Shown piece by piece: positions 8,918 through 18,423 of a DNA stretch of 64,000 bases; positions within the stretch are counted from its first letter, which is position 1; the number at the start of each line of letters is the position of its first letter. Both the position numbers and the translations under genes were made by a program. The notes beneath the pieces are model-generated. The model was not told where the DNA came from and made no database searches. It saw nothing but the letters and a program-made list of their open reading frames with translations. Source of the DNA: Asparagopsis taxiformis. Its lineage: Eukaryota > Rhodophyta > Florideophyceae > Bonnemaisoniales > Bonnemaisoniaceae. The stretch covers positions 1 through 64,000 of the forward strand of contig JALQPE010002653.1 in NCBI GenBank assembly GCA_030407315.1. The letters run 5' to 3'.

Positions 8918-11900
8918 CTAATTCCATGCTCTAAACGCTGTCCCATAATGAACGTAGAGCTCCTGCCCCGGACGGATATCGCGGATTGCACGTACTACAA
9001 TGATCTTCGGATTTTCTAGGTCCTTCGCCTTGAGCTTCTTCCCCGTCGAACCGCTGCTGTAGTTCTCGACAAACTCGACGTTGGCCATCCGCCTGGTGTC
9101 TTCCGCCGGAGTGTCCTCACCTCGCAAATACCGCGGGTCGTTGATGAACTGCGCCGAACAGAACGGAGCCGGAACAATCCAAATTGGATGCTCGATGTTT
9201 TCGTCGTCCTCCGCTGTTGCATACAGCTTGATGGCATACATCAAGAATGTTTCCTTCGTTATCGCCATGTGACCCTCTCCGTACGCGAACCTCATCGACT
9301 CCTTGCTCATATCAGAGTACACAACAGTTCCGTAGTATGCACATACTTCGTCGCCAACATTAAATGTCTGTTCAGCGAAGAGCCCTCTTCCTGCATTTGG
9401 ATGCTTAATCAGCGATGGTCGAACGCTCAATTTTTTCGCAACACAATCGTGTGCCCGCATCACGCGAGGGTTTTCAGTTTGCAACCAGCGGCGCAGGGAA
9501 GGTGGCCAATAATGTACCGGTTTTTCCATGTGCTCGTGCGACGCAATCGACTCTGGGCACAGCTGCCAGAGGTACTGCCGAATATATTTCGGGAACCTCT
9601 GGTACAGGGGAAGGCCAGGTGGGGGTTCGATGATCCTGCGTTCCCTCTGCGTACGCATCGTGACAGAGGGGGACGCCAAGAACTTCTCAGCACTCTGTTT
9701 CGCTTCTGTCGTGACCCTCATGTCAGTGTTGTTTGAAAGAATTACACGTGACATGACTGCACACAGCTTTGGAAGCGATCGTGCCACACACAATTTGTCC
9801 ATGTCACTGCCGACGAAAACACGGTGCTCAGGCAAGCTCATAGCTGCTTTTCCCGTTGCGAAAGTGCCAGAGAATGGATCGACAACAATATCACCAGGCT
9901 GTGAATGCTGGCTGATCAACTCCATCATGAGAGCGACGCTCTTCTGCTCTGCACGAACTCTGACCGTAGCACCGGTTGTGCTCCTTGTTCGCCACACCAT
10001 CTCATTCGAATCGATGGCGGGCATATTGATGGTGACGTTGCACCACGCCGGGTACGTGCCGTCCATGTATCCGTGGTTCCTATAGGCCACCATCTCGCTT
10101 CCAGTCTTGAACGGAACACCTCGCTTCCAGAAGTGGATAGCGACCTCTGCCATGTTCATGCGTTGGTACCTCTTCCGCCCCGGCATTTGATAGAGGTGCC
10201 CAGGTAGTCGGACAAACAACAGAGGTACCTCGTCAACGAAGAAAACTGAATTCCGAACGACGTCCTCCTCCTCCTCGTCCTCCTCCTCCTCCTCATCCGC
10301 ACTTTCTTCGCCACTGTGCTGCGATGCTTCGGAGTCCGAATTCATGGACGTAACCTCTTCTTCATCCGACCCGTCATCACTGGCAGCAGCATCGGTTGGG
10401 CCTTCTGACTGCGGTCCTTTGTACGTTTCCAAGTAATGGAACCATTCGTAGAACTGCAAAACGGAGCAGAACACGATGCCGTGGCCACCGGGGCGCAACA
10501 GCTCGTCAAACACTTCGATGCTAGCCTGCATATCTTCTGCAGTTAGCCTGTCGTACGAAGAGTTGGAATCGTTCCTCTTACGACGAACATTGTAGGGCGG
10601 ATCAGTCAGAATGAGCTGAACGTTGCCCGTGATGGGCACGTGTTCTCGGCTCTCGTCGGCACTGACCAAATCTTCGAAAGGGACGTCGTACACCCGGCAA
10701 TACTGACTCATTTTCGAAAGAAAGTCCTTTGCGAGAGCCTGCCCTTCACTTTCCTGCTCTTCTGTCGCATGGGGTGACGGTGACGGGGGAGACGGCCCTT
10801 GGGCAGTAAGACTGGTCCTCCCAGGTCCAAGTTGAAGCCTGGTTGTGTGTCTTGTCGACGGAACCAAACCTCTCCCTCCTGTGTTGCGACGAGTGGGAGT
10901 GTCATCAACCGGCTTGGGGACCTTTTCTGCGTCCGCGGCTTGTGGTGCCGGGCGGAGGACAGCCATAACGTCTTCGTCGAGGGTGTCAAAGTACGCTGGC
11001 AGCTTGTCCGGATTTCCGCTTGACAAGTATATTTCCAGCGCCCCCCAGCGGTCGGACTCCGGCCAGGTGTACAGGTCCGGGTTGACGATAAGAAACTGCA
11101 ACCGGTCGAAGAACTTCCTCACAAGGTCCCTAAATGCACTGTGCTGCGCACTGGTTCTTGTCTCTACTTTTCCACCATATCCATCAGGATGAGATAGGGG
11201 AGCTTTGTCGTGGTAGAGATCTAGCTTCTGCTCCATCGGTGCGAATAGACCTTCATCGAGCACGTCAAACCAATGCTCACTGCTGTCGAAAATGATGTAC
11301 GGCGCCATCAACTCTTCGAAGCTGGAAAACTTTGCGGCGAAGGCCACATCGGTCCAAGCATGGTATAAAACTTGAACCACGTAACAAGCTCGATTAGTGC
11401 TTTTCCGATGGGCTGGGACGCGTGCGGCTTCGTTCCCCTCTTCGGCCGCGTCGCCTATTCGGCGACGCGGCAGGTTCTTGTTGTGATTTCGGATGATAGA
11501 CAACGCTTGGAAATACATCAATACCTCGAACGTTTCCGGTGGAGCAAGAACGAAGGCGCTTGGTTCCCCGCGCTGCGGCGCCTGTAGTGGCGAAGGAAGC
11601 ATGTTACATCCAATAAGGAAGGTCTGCGGCACGATCCCAGAAAGGATGCAGTGCTCAACCCATTGCCCGATACGCTCATCCTGTCTTGAAAACTCGGCAA
11701 TCGGTAATGCCAGACGAACAATCTGCTTGGCTCGCTCAACGTTCATCTCTGCCATGACGATTTCGGCAACATCCGCCTCGACTCCAGCATTCTTCGAACG
11801 ACCGCTGAAGGCCATGCTGAGTCGACCTTGCAGCGCCAGAAATTGTTCTTCCGTGCCCTGCGCAACCCAAGCGCCAAGGTCCGCGTATGTGAAACCTCCC

Positions 11901-12121
11901 GGCTTGTCCGTCAAGTCTGCGAAACTTGAGTGGGCGAACAAATCCAGCAAGAGGCGGAGGAAGTCTTTGCCAGCGAGAGTAGTTTCGCGGGCGGCGCGAC
12001 CTACGTTTCGACGTGTACCCATGTCACTAGAATCCTCCCAAGGGCTAGCGGGTTCGCGCAGAATTGGCACGGTTGCGTCGTCAACGATCGGATTGCTGTT
12101 GCGCCTGCGCTTATTCGTCAT
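8918..12121 (-). CDS. DNA N6-adenine/N4-cytosine methyltransferase fused to a SET domain (copy A)
   Basis: 1067 residues, ATG at 12121. Residues ~130-420 are helical and share a block (YVVQVLYHAWTDVAF ... LMAPYIIFDSSEHW) with the other ParB/methyltransferase proteins here. The methyltransferase has DPPYN at 507-511, then an acidic insert near 606-625 (DEEEEEDEEEE), MNMAEVAIHF, and DPFSGTF at 748-754. DPPY before the FxGxG-like motif is the order of the bacterial beta group (N6_N4_Mtase), unlike eukaryotic MT-A70 enzymes. The SET domain spans ~905-1065: GRGLFA 911-916, YYGTV 929-933, FINDP 992-996, N1014, and RPGQELYVHYG near 1050-1060. The usual NHS of SET is ND here. Likely role: methylate DNA and a histone (or bind one) together. 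The gene lies alone between inverted R repeats. Confidence 0.85.
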   Translation of the reverse strand: MTNKRRRNSNPIVDDATVPILREPASPWEDSSDMGTRRNVGRAARETTLAGKDFLRLLLDLFAHSSFADLTDKPGGFTYADLGAWVAQGTEEQFLALQGRLSMAFSGRSKNAGVEADVAEIVMAEMNVERAKQIVRLALPIAEFSRQDERIGQWVEHCILSGIVPQTFLIGCNMLPSPLQAPQRGEPSAFVLAPPETFEVLMYFQALSIIRNHNKNLPRRRIGDAAEEGNEAARVPAHRKSTNRACYVVQVLYHAWTDVAFAAKFSSFEELMAPYIIFDSSEHWFDVLDEGLFAPMEQKLDLYHDKAPLSHPDGYGGKVETRTSAQHSAFRDLVRKFFDRLQFLIVNPDLYTWPESDRWGALEIYLSSGNPDKLPAYFDTLDEDVMAVLRPAPQAADAEKVPKPVDDTPTRRNTGGRGLVPSTRHTTRLQLGPGRTSLTAQGPSPPSPSPHATEEQESEGQALAKDFLSKMSQYCRVYDVPFEDLVSADESREHVPITGNVQLILTDPPYNVRRKRNDSNSSYDRLTAEDMQASIEVFDELLRPGGHGIVFCSVLQFYEWFHYLETYKGPQSEGPTDAAASDDGSDEEEVTSMNSDSEASQHSGEESADEEEEEDEEEEDVVRNSVFFVDEVPLLFVRLPGHLYQMPGRKRYQRMNMAEVAIHFWKRGVPFKTGSEMVAYRNHGYMDGTYPAWCNVTINMPAIDSNEMVWRTRSTTGATVRVRAEQKSVALMMELISQHSQPGDIVVDPFSGTFATGKAAMSLPEHRVFVGSDMDKLCVARSLPKLCAVMSRVILSNNTDMRVTTEAKQSAEKFLASPSVTMRTQRERRIIEPPPGLPLYQRFPKYIRQYLWQLCPESIASHEHMEKPVHYWPPSLRRWLQTENPRVMRAHDCVAKKLSVRPSLIKHPNAGRGLFAEQTFNVGDEVCAYYGTVVYSDMSKESMRFAYGEGHMAITKETFLMYAIKLYATAEDDENIEHPIWIVPAPFCSAQFINDPRYLRGEDTPAEDTRRMANVEFVENYSSGSTGKKLKAKDLENPKIIVVRAIRDIRPGQELYVHYGTAFRAWN

Positions 12122-12461
12122 AATGGAATGAGTGGAAATTCGGTACAGGATGGCGACCGCTCGGCGAGACAGTCAAATTTGACGACGTATCTCGTGACGT
12201 TTGCACTCTTTCGTGAGGAACACTGGTTGATATCGAACGGAACAGAGTATACGGGTACACAGCACTGGAAAGGTCTTGAAACCCGTAACCGGTGTAGGTA
12301 ATAAGTTGTGACGGATACGTGGTAGACAAAAATTTTAAAAAGATTGTGATTCCCTGTCTTTGAGGGTTGTACTGCACGGCCGCCATGGCGGCTGTGACTG
12401 CAGTCACATAGGTTGTCACAGGTGCATCACGCTTACCAGGTGAGCGACATCCGGACGGCCA

Positions 12462-12652
12462 CTGGACATGGGGATGTCCAGCTCAGATGCATTGCTGGCC
12501 AGACCAGAAATTCTACAATTTCGGGCAGCAAAAATATTGCAAAAAAACATCGATTTGGGCGGTCGATTGTGCCGTACGGCACACCCCCATCTCAAAAACA
12601 TGTTCACATGTGCATGTTTTTGAGAATAGCCCAAATTTTAATTCAAATCAGG
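12462..12652 (+). repeat. R repeat 2, right end of MTase-SET cassette
   Basis: Mirror-image partner of R repeat 1. It contains the palindrome GTGCCGTACGGCAC at 12569-12582 and ends in attcaaatcagg. With R1 it makes inverted ends about 4.16 kb apart around one gene. The bases just outside the two ends (gaagacgt left, atgcagat right) do not form an obvious target-site duplication. Confidence 0.9.
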
Positions 12653-13679
12653 ATGCAGATATTCGTCTTCTAGCATTGTCAGAACACATTCGTATAACCA
12701 CATTTGGAGAACCTGAGCCCAGAGCTATCGGTTTTGGCGGGAGCTAAGCCATATCTCATATAATCAGTAACTACTTCCCGCCAGCTGAGTGGTGGAACCC
12801 CTGCTATTTCTACCAACGAGACATACGGGGTGTCAACTCGGCAATCGTATATGATTTGGGTGCTAAATTTATTCAAGAGACGAATGGGCTTCGAAAAGGA
12901 GCCCAACAACGTCTTCTTGTGATCCATGGGTATAGGACTACTCTATTCTTCTCCAGGCTTCCACCATAGCCTCCTCCACCACCTCCGTTAATGGATCGAA
13001 TATCCGAACCGCACCTCAACATGCTTTTCTTCTCATCCATGGGTACTGACATCTGCGAGATGTGAGTCACATGTTCTCCAGGCTTGCACCATAGCCTCCT
13101 CCACCACCTCCGTTAATGGCAACATGTGAGATGTCAGTACCGGACAAGTTCTCCAGGCTTCCTCCGTAGCCACCTCCTCCACCTCCGTCTGTGGGAATCA
13201 ACACAACATCACCACTGCGTCTTACCTCACATCCACATCTCTCCGGGATGAAAACGGACGGACGACATAGGGTTTGTAGACGTTTAGAATCTTGTTAGAA
13301 AAAAGTAAACGAAAGAGAAGTTCTCTTTCATGGAATGATATCTCGTCCCTGTCGCAATATGTTCCATTTTCATTTTCTCGGGTTGCACACCCATCATGGG
13401 TGATCAAGGCCTGGATCGAACCCTCCGAGGGTCTTCGATGGATAGGACAGATAGTGGAAGGCTTTTAAGCCTGTGACCAAGCGGCTATTGATTGGTTGGA
13501 GGAAGGAAATTACAGAGGAAATATAGCTGAGTACGGTGCTCGCGATAGCTGTTAGGTTAAAGTCAAATATGTTTTTCGATTATTTTTCGTACGGAAATGG
13601 CTTCGAAAAGACGATGGAGAGCATCGTCATGAAGGAGAGGATTCTTTCTGCTTGTTAGAATCGGTTTAGAGGAGATAGC
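12653..13679. other. Non-coding spacer with a glycine-rich coding relic
   Basis: No complete gene. At about 12949-12996, 13072-13118 and 13150-13195 a ~46-bp word recurs (ttctccaggcttccaccata, then a run of cctcc triplets). Read leftward it would encode GGGGGGYGGSLEN-like peptides, each soon followed by a stop or a break. This may be a decayed glycine-rich protein gene or simple repeat growth. The remainder shows nothing I can name. Confidence 0.45.
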
Positions 13680-13847
13680 TAATGCATTACTGGCCAGCCC
13701 AGAACTTGTAGAATTTCGGGCAGGAAAAAAATTGCAAAATTTTATCGATTTAGGCGGTCGAAAGTGCCGTACGGCACACCCCCATCTCAAAAACATGTTC
13801 ACATGTGCATGTTTTTGAGAATAGCCCAAATTTTAACTCAAATCAGG
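13680..13847 (+). repeat. R repeat 3, upstream of D copy 1
   Basis: Somewhat diverged R unit with the intact palindrome at 13764-13777. Homology continues rightward to about 13930 (gcgagcacccc/acagctgt block) and onward into the D promoter region, identical in layout to the sequence at 58560-58757. It points toward the gene, unlike the outward-pointing ends of the MTase-SET cassette. Confidence 0.85.
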
Positions 13848-14044
13848 GTGTTCCCCGGATAAAGGGGTGCTCGCAGCCGCCCCAAAAGCCGCCTAGCTTG
13901 ACAGCTGTAATTTTAACACATTACACATCAAGGACACTGCCTGCTTCACGCCACCTCGTCAGGTTTCGAGAGCCCGACTCGGGCCCGTTCCGAACGGACA
14001 CTCACATCTCGATTGCCTGTCTTGCATTCCAGCGGTCACGATAG

Positions 14045-14090
14045 GTGTGTACCTAACAAAATTTCGGTTGTATTGTGTTATTATTTCCAG
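14045..14090 (+). other. Possible 46-nt intron in the D 5' leader
   Basis: The sequence runs AG then GTGTGT at 14045, carries a branch-like cctaac near 14052, then a T-rich tract and TTTCCAG ending at 14090. It lies 105 bp upstream of the chosen ATG. The same sequence is kept in the other two D copies. This is motif evidence only. Confidence 0.35.
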
Positions 14091-14194
14091 CGATTGGCGT
14101 TCACGACCATTCTTCAAGCAACGTGAAACCTACCATCCACATCACTCGAATACGTCAACGTCAACCATCTCTTTTACTTTCCAACTCAACAATC

Positions 14195-17100
14195 ATGGCG
14201 GATACGCATTTCAGCAGTTTGTTTTCAACGGTTTGCGGCGATCAAGTGAGCGCGTCAGCGGAGTCGCGCGGACTCAAGCGCGGCGTCGATGTCAATTTGT
14301 TTGCGGACGTGGACGGTGCGGCTGTGCATATTGGGACGGCTTCGGTGAGCACTGCTGGTGGCGATGTTGGCCTTCCGCGCACGCTGCACAACCACAAGCT
14401 GCCGGAAACCGACGAGGCCGACTATATCGTCGTGCGCAACATTGCGACTAAGGACAAGTTCAAGGACCTCCCGTTCCCGTACATGTTTGATGGCGCCGAG
14501 GGACCGCCGGAGACGATGGGTGGAGCATACGCCGCGGCGTTTTACCCTTGGGATACTCGGATGATGCGCCCCGCTGCGGAGGATGGCCCTAGCGACATTC
14601 GTACCCCTGCTGCAGCGTCAAACTTCAACGCAGCGACGAACCAGGCCAGCTCGGGACGGATGCCCAGTACCGGTCCGGCAGGCGAAATCACTGGTTCGGG
14701 GGGTACGAAGCATCCAGCACGCTCCGTCCCGGTTTCGGGAGGCACGAAGCGCCCTGCTCGCTCTGCAAGACCCTCCAGTGGAGGCACGAAGCACCCTGCT
14801 CGCTCCAACGTCACCGAAGCTACTACGCAGGACGTAACCGAAGTGGACGACGAACCGGAGGTGGCGGAAAGCATTCGTGAGCAGCAGGGGACGCAAATTA
14901 CGGTGCCCAAGTTTGTGACGTCGGATTACGTCGGAGAAGGAGCGACTGTGCTGGTGAGGCAGCTAGTGGAACCGGCCGTGACCCTTCGGGATGTGAAAGA
15001 AGACCACGTGGAGGACCTGCGCAACAATATGTTGGCTGTGGGGTATGTGAGCTCTTCGCGTATCACTGTGACGGTGCTGAGGTCGCAGAACACGCATCTG
15101 CCCGCCGACACGCGTCTGTTCCAGAATGGCAAATTCCATGCCAATGCGAACGTGACCGTGATCGACGGACTGCATCGTCTCAATGCTATGCATAGCATTG
15201 CCGATGACTTCACGCGCCTCACCCGTATGCACAGAACCAAGCTGCCACAGGACGCAAACCGCTTGCGCTGGGTTACTCAGCCTCTGGATGTGTACTACCT
15301 TCGCCGCAAGGACGACAGTGATCTTCAGCCTCATGAGATCATCCACAAGAGTGCAGAGTCGAACCATACGACTGGGACGCAACTGACGGAGCGCTCCCTG
15401 GTTCGAATCTTGTCGTCCATCCAGCAGTTCATCCGTACGATTGCTGTTGCAAATAACGTGGAAAACGCTGGCGACTTGCGTGAGTCTGATGTCATCCGAA
15501 CATTGTTCGAGGCGCAGTTCATGGGGATGATGAATTCAACGAACACGGCCCGGCGGTGGACGCGTTTGGCTATAGCAACGCTGAAGCATCCTGTTCTCGA
15601 CGAAGTGTTGCGTGAGCTGAACAATTCCGAGCGCCGCAACGAGATTGGGATAACGCACCTGGACCACAAGATAGTGCGCGAGTTGCTGGAAGAAAACTTT
15701 GTCTTCGTCTTGCGTGGTCTTTCGGAGTACTTGAACCCTGCTCATGGTGGACGTCCGGATGGACGCTTTGACGTGAACGACTTCTATACATACGTCCGTC
15801 GCGTGACTGCAATAGCAAATTCTCTGTACGCTGCGTATGGGCGCCCAAAGAGTATTATGCGCAAGTCATTTCTGAGCACAGAGATGGCAATTGGGTCGGT
15901 TAAGCAGCCGAAGGAGTTGCAATGGCATCTCACCAATGCCATTGCAATGTATAGAGGGGACGACCGGAGCAGTGAGGTTCGAATGCGACGGAGAACCACG
16001 CGTTTACAGGATTTGGAAACGAACTTGAAAGAGTTTTTCAATCCGACATTGAAGAAGAAGACTAAGGCTCGACGCAAACGCCGCCCTTCTGCTGCCAATG
16101 TGAGACTCACTCACAAGAAGCAGCGGAATGTCGAACATGAGCCTGCTTCGCATGGCATCCGCCGCCGTTCACAGCGACTTCGCTCGACGGGGAGCACACG
16201 CCTCGAGGAAGAAGAGCCGGTTGTGGTACAACAATCCGCCGGGGAAGAAGAGCAGGCCGTTGTTGATAAACCCACCGATCAACAACAAGCCACTGCTTCC
16301 GGTGATGAGGTTGACGAAGACTCCGCCCGTTCCCCCGATTCTGCCGTTGAGATTGTCCCCCAAGATAACCAACGTGCTGGTGCGACTCCCTCCAACCAAG
16401 AATCTGTCCATACCGCTTCGGACGAGGAAGACAAACAGGGTGCAGACGTGGGCCAAGTCGAAAGCAAGGGGGTCCGCGAAGTGACAATTACATTCACTGT
16501 TCCGGAAGGAGTGGAAGTCGATGAAGACGGTTACATCGTTCGTGACTCTCCTTCTGAACACGACCTCCTGTTCGACGACCGGATGCCATCTCTTCCCGAC
16601 GATTTCGAAGTCAAAGACCGAGCTGAAGGGCATCATCTGGCGCAGCGTCCCGCGGACGTCATCGCATCGGTGAGGGTTGGCTGTCTGCCCCCGATTGAGC
16701 TCAGGTTGTTATTGGAGAGTGTGGAAATCGATGAGGAGGGCAGAGAGGTGAGGTATTTGAAGCAAGTGGCGATGGACCCTGTGTTTGAGGGGCTGCATAT
16801 TCCGGAACAACATCGGGCTCGTCATCTTGTTTTCGAGATCGACACCATCTATCCGATGTTTTTCGCAGCGTGGAAGATGGCTGCCAAGGCGATGTGTGAG
16901 CCTACATCGACGTTTCTACCCTCGAGGCTGGACTTCGCCCAGGTTGCGCGAATGTCTACAAGCTGGAAGGATTCGTATGAGGCCGGCACTGGTATGGCGT
17001 ACTTCCACAATTGCCGAACGGAAATCAACGAGCGAGGGTATACGGTGATGCACAATTTCGCGGATGTAAGCTACCTCGATGCGTCGGACAAGTTCCCATT

Positions 17101-18151
17101 TGACTTGGGTCTCATGGAAGAAATTCCTAACCAGGAATTGTTTCGGTACTTTTTGGGAACGTGGGAGGGGGAGGAGGTGCACAAGGACCCTGGGAACCGG
17201 CAGCTGTGGAGTCCCATTGTCAATACTGGGGACGATGAAACAGATGAGAAGAACCGGAATGAGGGGAGGGCTCGCTTCACGTCTACGCGCCACTGCCTGG
17301 TTGACTATGCCGAGAATGATGAGACGCATATCGACCGGTTCAAGTTTGTGACGCGGCGAGCCATGCTGGATGTGTGGTTGGGAATCCTTGTCCGGCTGAT
17401 AGGGCTGGAGGAGTGCGGTTTACCGGGAGAAAAACTTGTCATGCCGGCATCTGGGGGACGGTTTTTGATAACGGGAAAGGGGTGTCCTCGGCAGGTCCCA
17501 CACAATGATTTCCCTGTTCCTCCTCGCGACCGCAAAGATCAACTTCCGGGTTACTTTGTTATTGCCAACGGAGATGACCCATTCCCTATCTGGGTGTGTC
17601 CAGGGTCCCACAAGTACGTCTTTTCCAAAGCGCTGGAATTAGATATGTACGCCAAGACGATGAAGCTGAAGAAGGTAATCGTTCCGCCACGTTCAGTCTT
17701 CATCGGTCACGGCTATGTACAACATGCCGGGGCAGGGCATGTCGACAGAGTTGTGTCACACACGACAACGAGGTATCACACGTATTTCAGGAATGCGTCG
17801 TATCCGATTCCCGACAATGTTTCGTTTGGTTTCATCAGGCGGTTGGGATTCGAAGAAGAAGTAATCGCCAATGCTCCGCGCCGGTCTGCCAGGCAAAGTC
17901 AACCGGCACCTGTCAATGTTCGCCACAAGACAGTTGTTCCCATCCCGGTCAAGAAAGATCGTAGGCCGAAGACAGGGCAACTCGGAATCATGCGGATGAA
18001 GACGACAGAAGCTCCCAAGAAGAGAACCCTCACACCGGGTCAAAAATTCATCTTGAGCTATTCAACTCCACAGTTGCCGATAACGCCTATTCTGCCGGGA
18101 GATCCTGAATATAGTGAGGACGAAGAGGAAGAACAATTTTCCGACGGCTAG
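14195..18151 (+). CDS. ParB-like plus 2OG-Fe(II) dioxygenase protein, D copy 1
   Basis: Long open frame; the ATG at 14195 (context aatcATGGC) gives 1318 residues, although the frame is open 40 codons further up. Domains: an unrecognised N-terminus; three SGGTK(H/R)PARS repeats near 167-208, probably DNA- or chromatin-binding; a ParB/sulfiredoxin-like domain with VIDGLHRLNAM (D324, H327, R328); a helical region; a basic stretch (KKKTKARRKRR, ~620); an acidic Ser/Glu linker (~680-775); and a C-terminal double-stranded beta-helix dioxygenase with H1103-N-D1105, H1177 (QHAGAG) and R1193 (TTTRYH), the HxD...H...R pattern of 2-oxoglutarate/Fe(II) oxygenases. It could oxidise a DNA base or a histone; the substrate is not visible. 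Parallel ParB-methyltransferase proteins nearby favour DNA. Acidic C-terminal tail. Confidence 0.75.
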   Translation: MADTHFSSLFSTVCGDQVSASAESRGLKRGVDVNLFADVDGAAVHIGTASVSTAGGDVGLPRTLHNHKLPETDEADYIVVRNIATKDKFKDLPFPYMFDGAEGPPETMGGAYAAAFYPWDTRMMRPAAEDGPSDIRTPAAASNFNAATNQASSGRMPSTGPAGEITGSGGTKHPARSVPVSGGTKRPARSARPSSGGTKHPARSNVTEATTQDVTEVDDEPEVAESIREQQGTQITVPKFVTSDYVGEGATVLVRQLVEPAVTLRDVKEDHVEDLRNNMLAVGYVSSSRITVTVLRSQNTHLPADTRLFQNGKFHANANVTVIDGLHRLNAMHSIADDFTRLTRMHRTKLPQDANRLRWVTQPLDVYYLRRKDDSDLQPHEIIHKSAESNHTTGTQLTERSLVRILSSIQQFIRTIAVANNVENAGDLRESDVIRTLFEAQFMGMMNSTNTARRWTRLAIATLKHPVLDEVLRELNNSERRNEIGITHLDHKIVRELLEENFVFVLRGLSEYLNPAHGGRPDGRFDVNDFYTYVRRVTAIANSLYAAYGRPKSIMRKSFLSTEMAIGSVKQPKELQWHLTNAIAMYRGDDRSSEVRMRRRTTRLQDLETNLKEFFNPTLKKKTKARRKRRPSAANVRLTHKKQRNVEHEPASHGIRRRSQRLRSTGSTRLEEEEPVVVQQSAGEEEQAVVDKPTDQQQATASGDEVDEDSARSPDSAVEIVPQDNQRAGATPSNQESVHTASDEEDKQGADVGQVESKGVREVTITFTVPEGVEVDEDGYIVRDSPSEHDLLFDDRMPSLPDDFEVKDRAEGHHLAQRPADVIASVRVGCLPPIELRLLLESVEIDEEGREVRYLKQVAMDPVFEGLHIPEQHRARHLVFEIDTIYPMFFAAWKMAAKAMCEPTSTFLPSRLDFAQVARMSTSWKDSYEAGTGMAYFHNCRTEINERGYTVMHNFADVSYLDASDKFPFDLGLMEEIPNQELFRYFLGTWEGEEVHKDPGNRQLWSPIVNTGDDETDEKNRNEGRARFTSTRHCLVDYAENDETHIDRFKFVTRRAMLDVWLGILVRLIGLEECGLPGEKLVMPASGGRFLITGKGCPRQVPHNDFPVPPRDRKDQLPGYFVIANGDDPFPIWVCPGSHKYVFSKALELDMYAKTMKLKKVIVPPRSVFIGHGYVQHAGAGHVDRVVSHTTTRYHTYFRNASYPIPDNVSFGFIRRLGFEEEVIANAPRRSARQSQPAPVNVRHKTVVPIPVKKDRRPKTGQLGIMRMKTTEAPKKRTLTPGQKFILSYSTPQLPITPILPGDPEYSEDEEEEQFSDG

Positions 18152-18423
18152 ATAGCTTAACAACTACTACTTTGGTAAACAATTATCGAGAATATAATCA
18201 TCTCCTTTATCACTTCCAATCTATGAACCTAGTATAATGTACTTCCGTTCCATGCTTTCAAACTAGATTGTCCATTCCCTCGTGGGTTGGAGCATGATTT
18301 CCAGGACGATTCCCTCACATCTCTAGACTCGATGGTCTATGGTAGAAATAGCAGAACAATTGGGTTTGTACGTGCTTCATCGCCTACTTGCTTCCGGTAA
18401 TGGGTGGACGTGCACGATACACG
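18152..18423. other. 3' flank of D copy 1
   Basis: Non-coding. It is repeated almost unchanged, in reverse orientation, beside the other two D copies (54185-54453 and 59461-59727), so it belongs to the duplicated unit and probably holds the polyadenylation signals. Confidence 0.6.

Noticed and set aside
8492..12652. Target-site duplication around the methyltransferase-SET cassette
   Set aside because: The 8 bases outside each R end differ; no convincing duplication was found by eye, so integration mode is left open.
14542..18043. Many 70-150-codon frames antisense or shifted within the D genes
   Set aside because: They are shadows of a GC-rich coding frame and repeat in each D copy without their own motifs.
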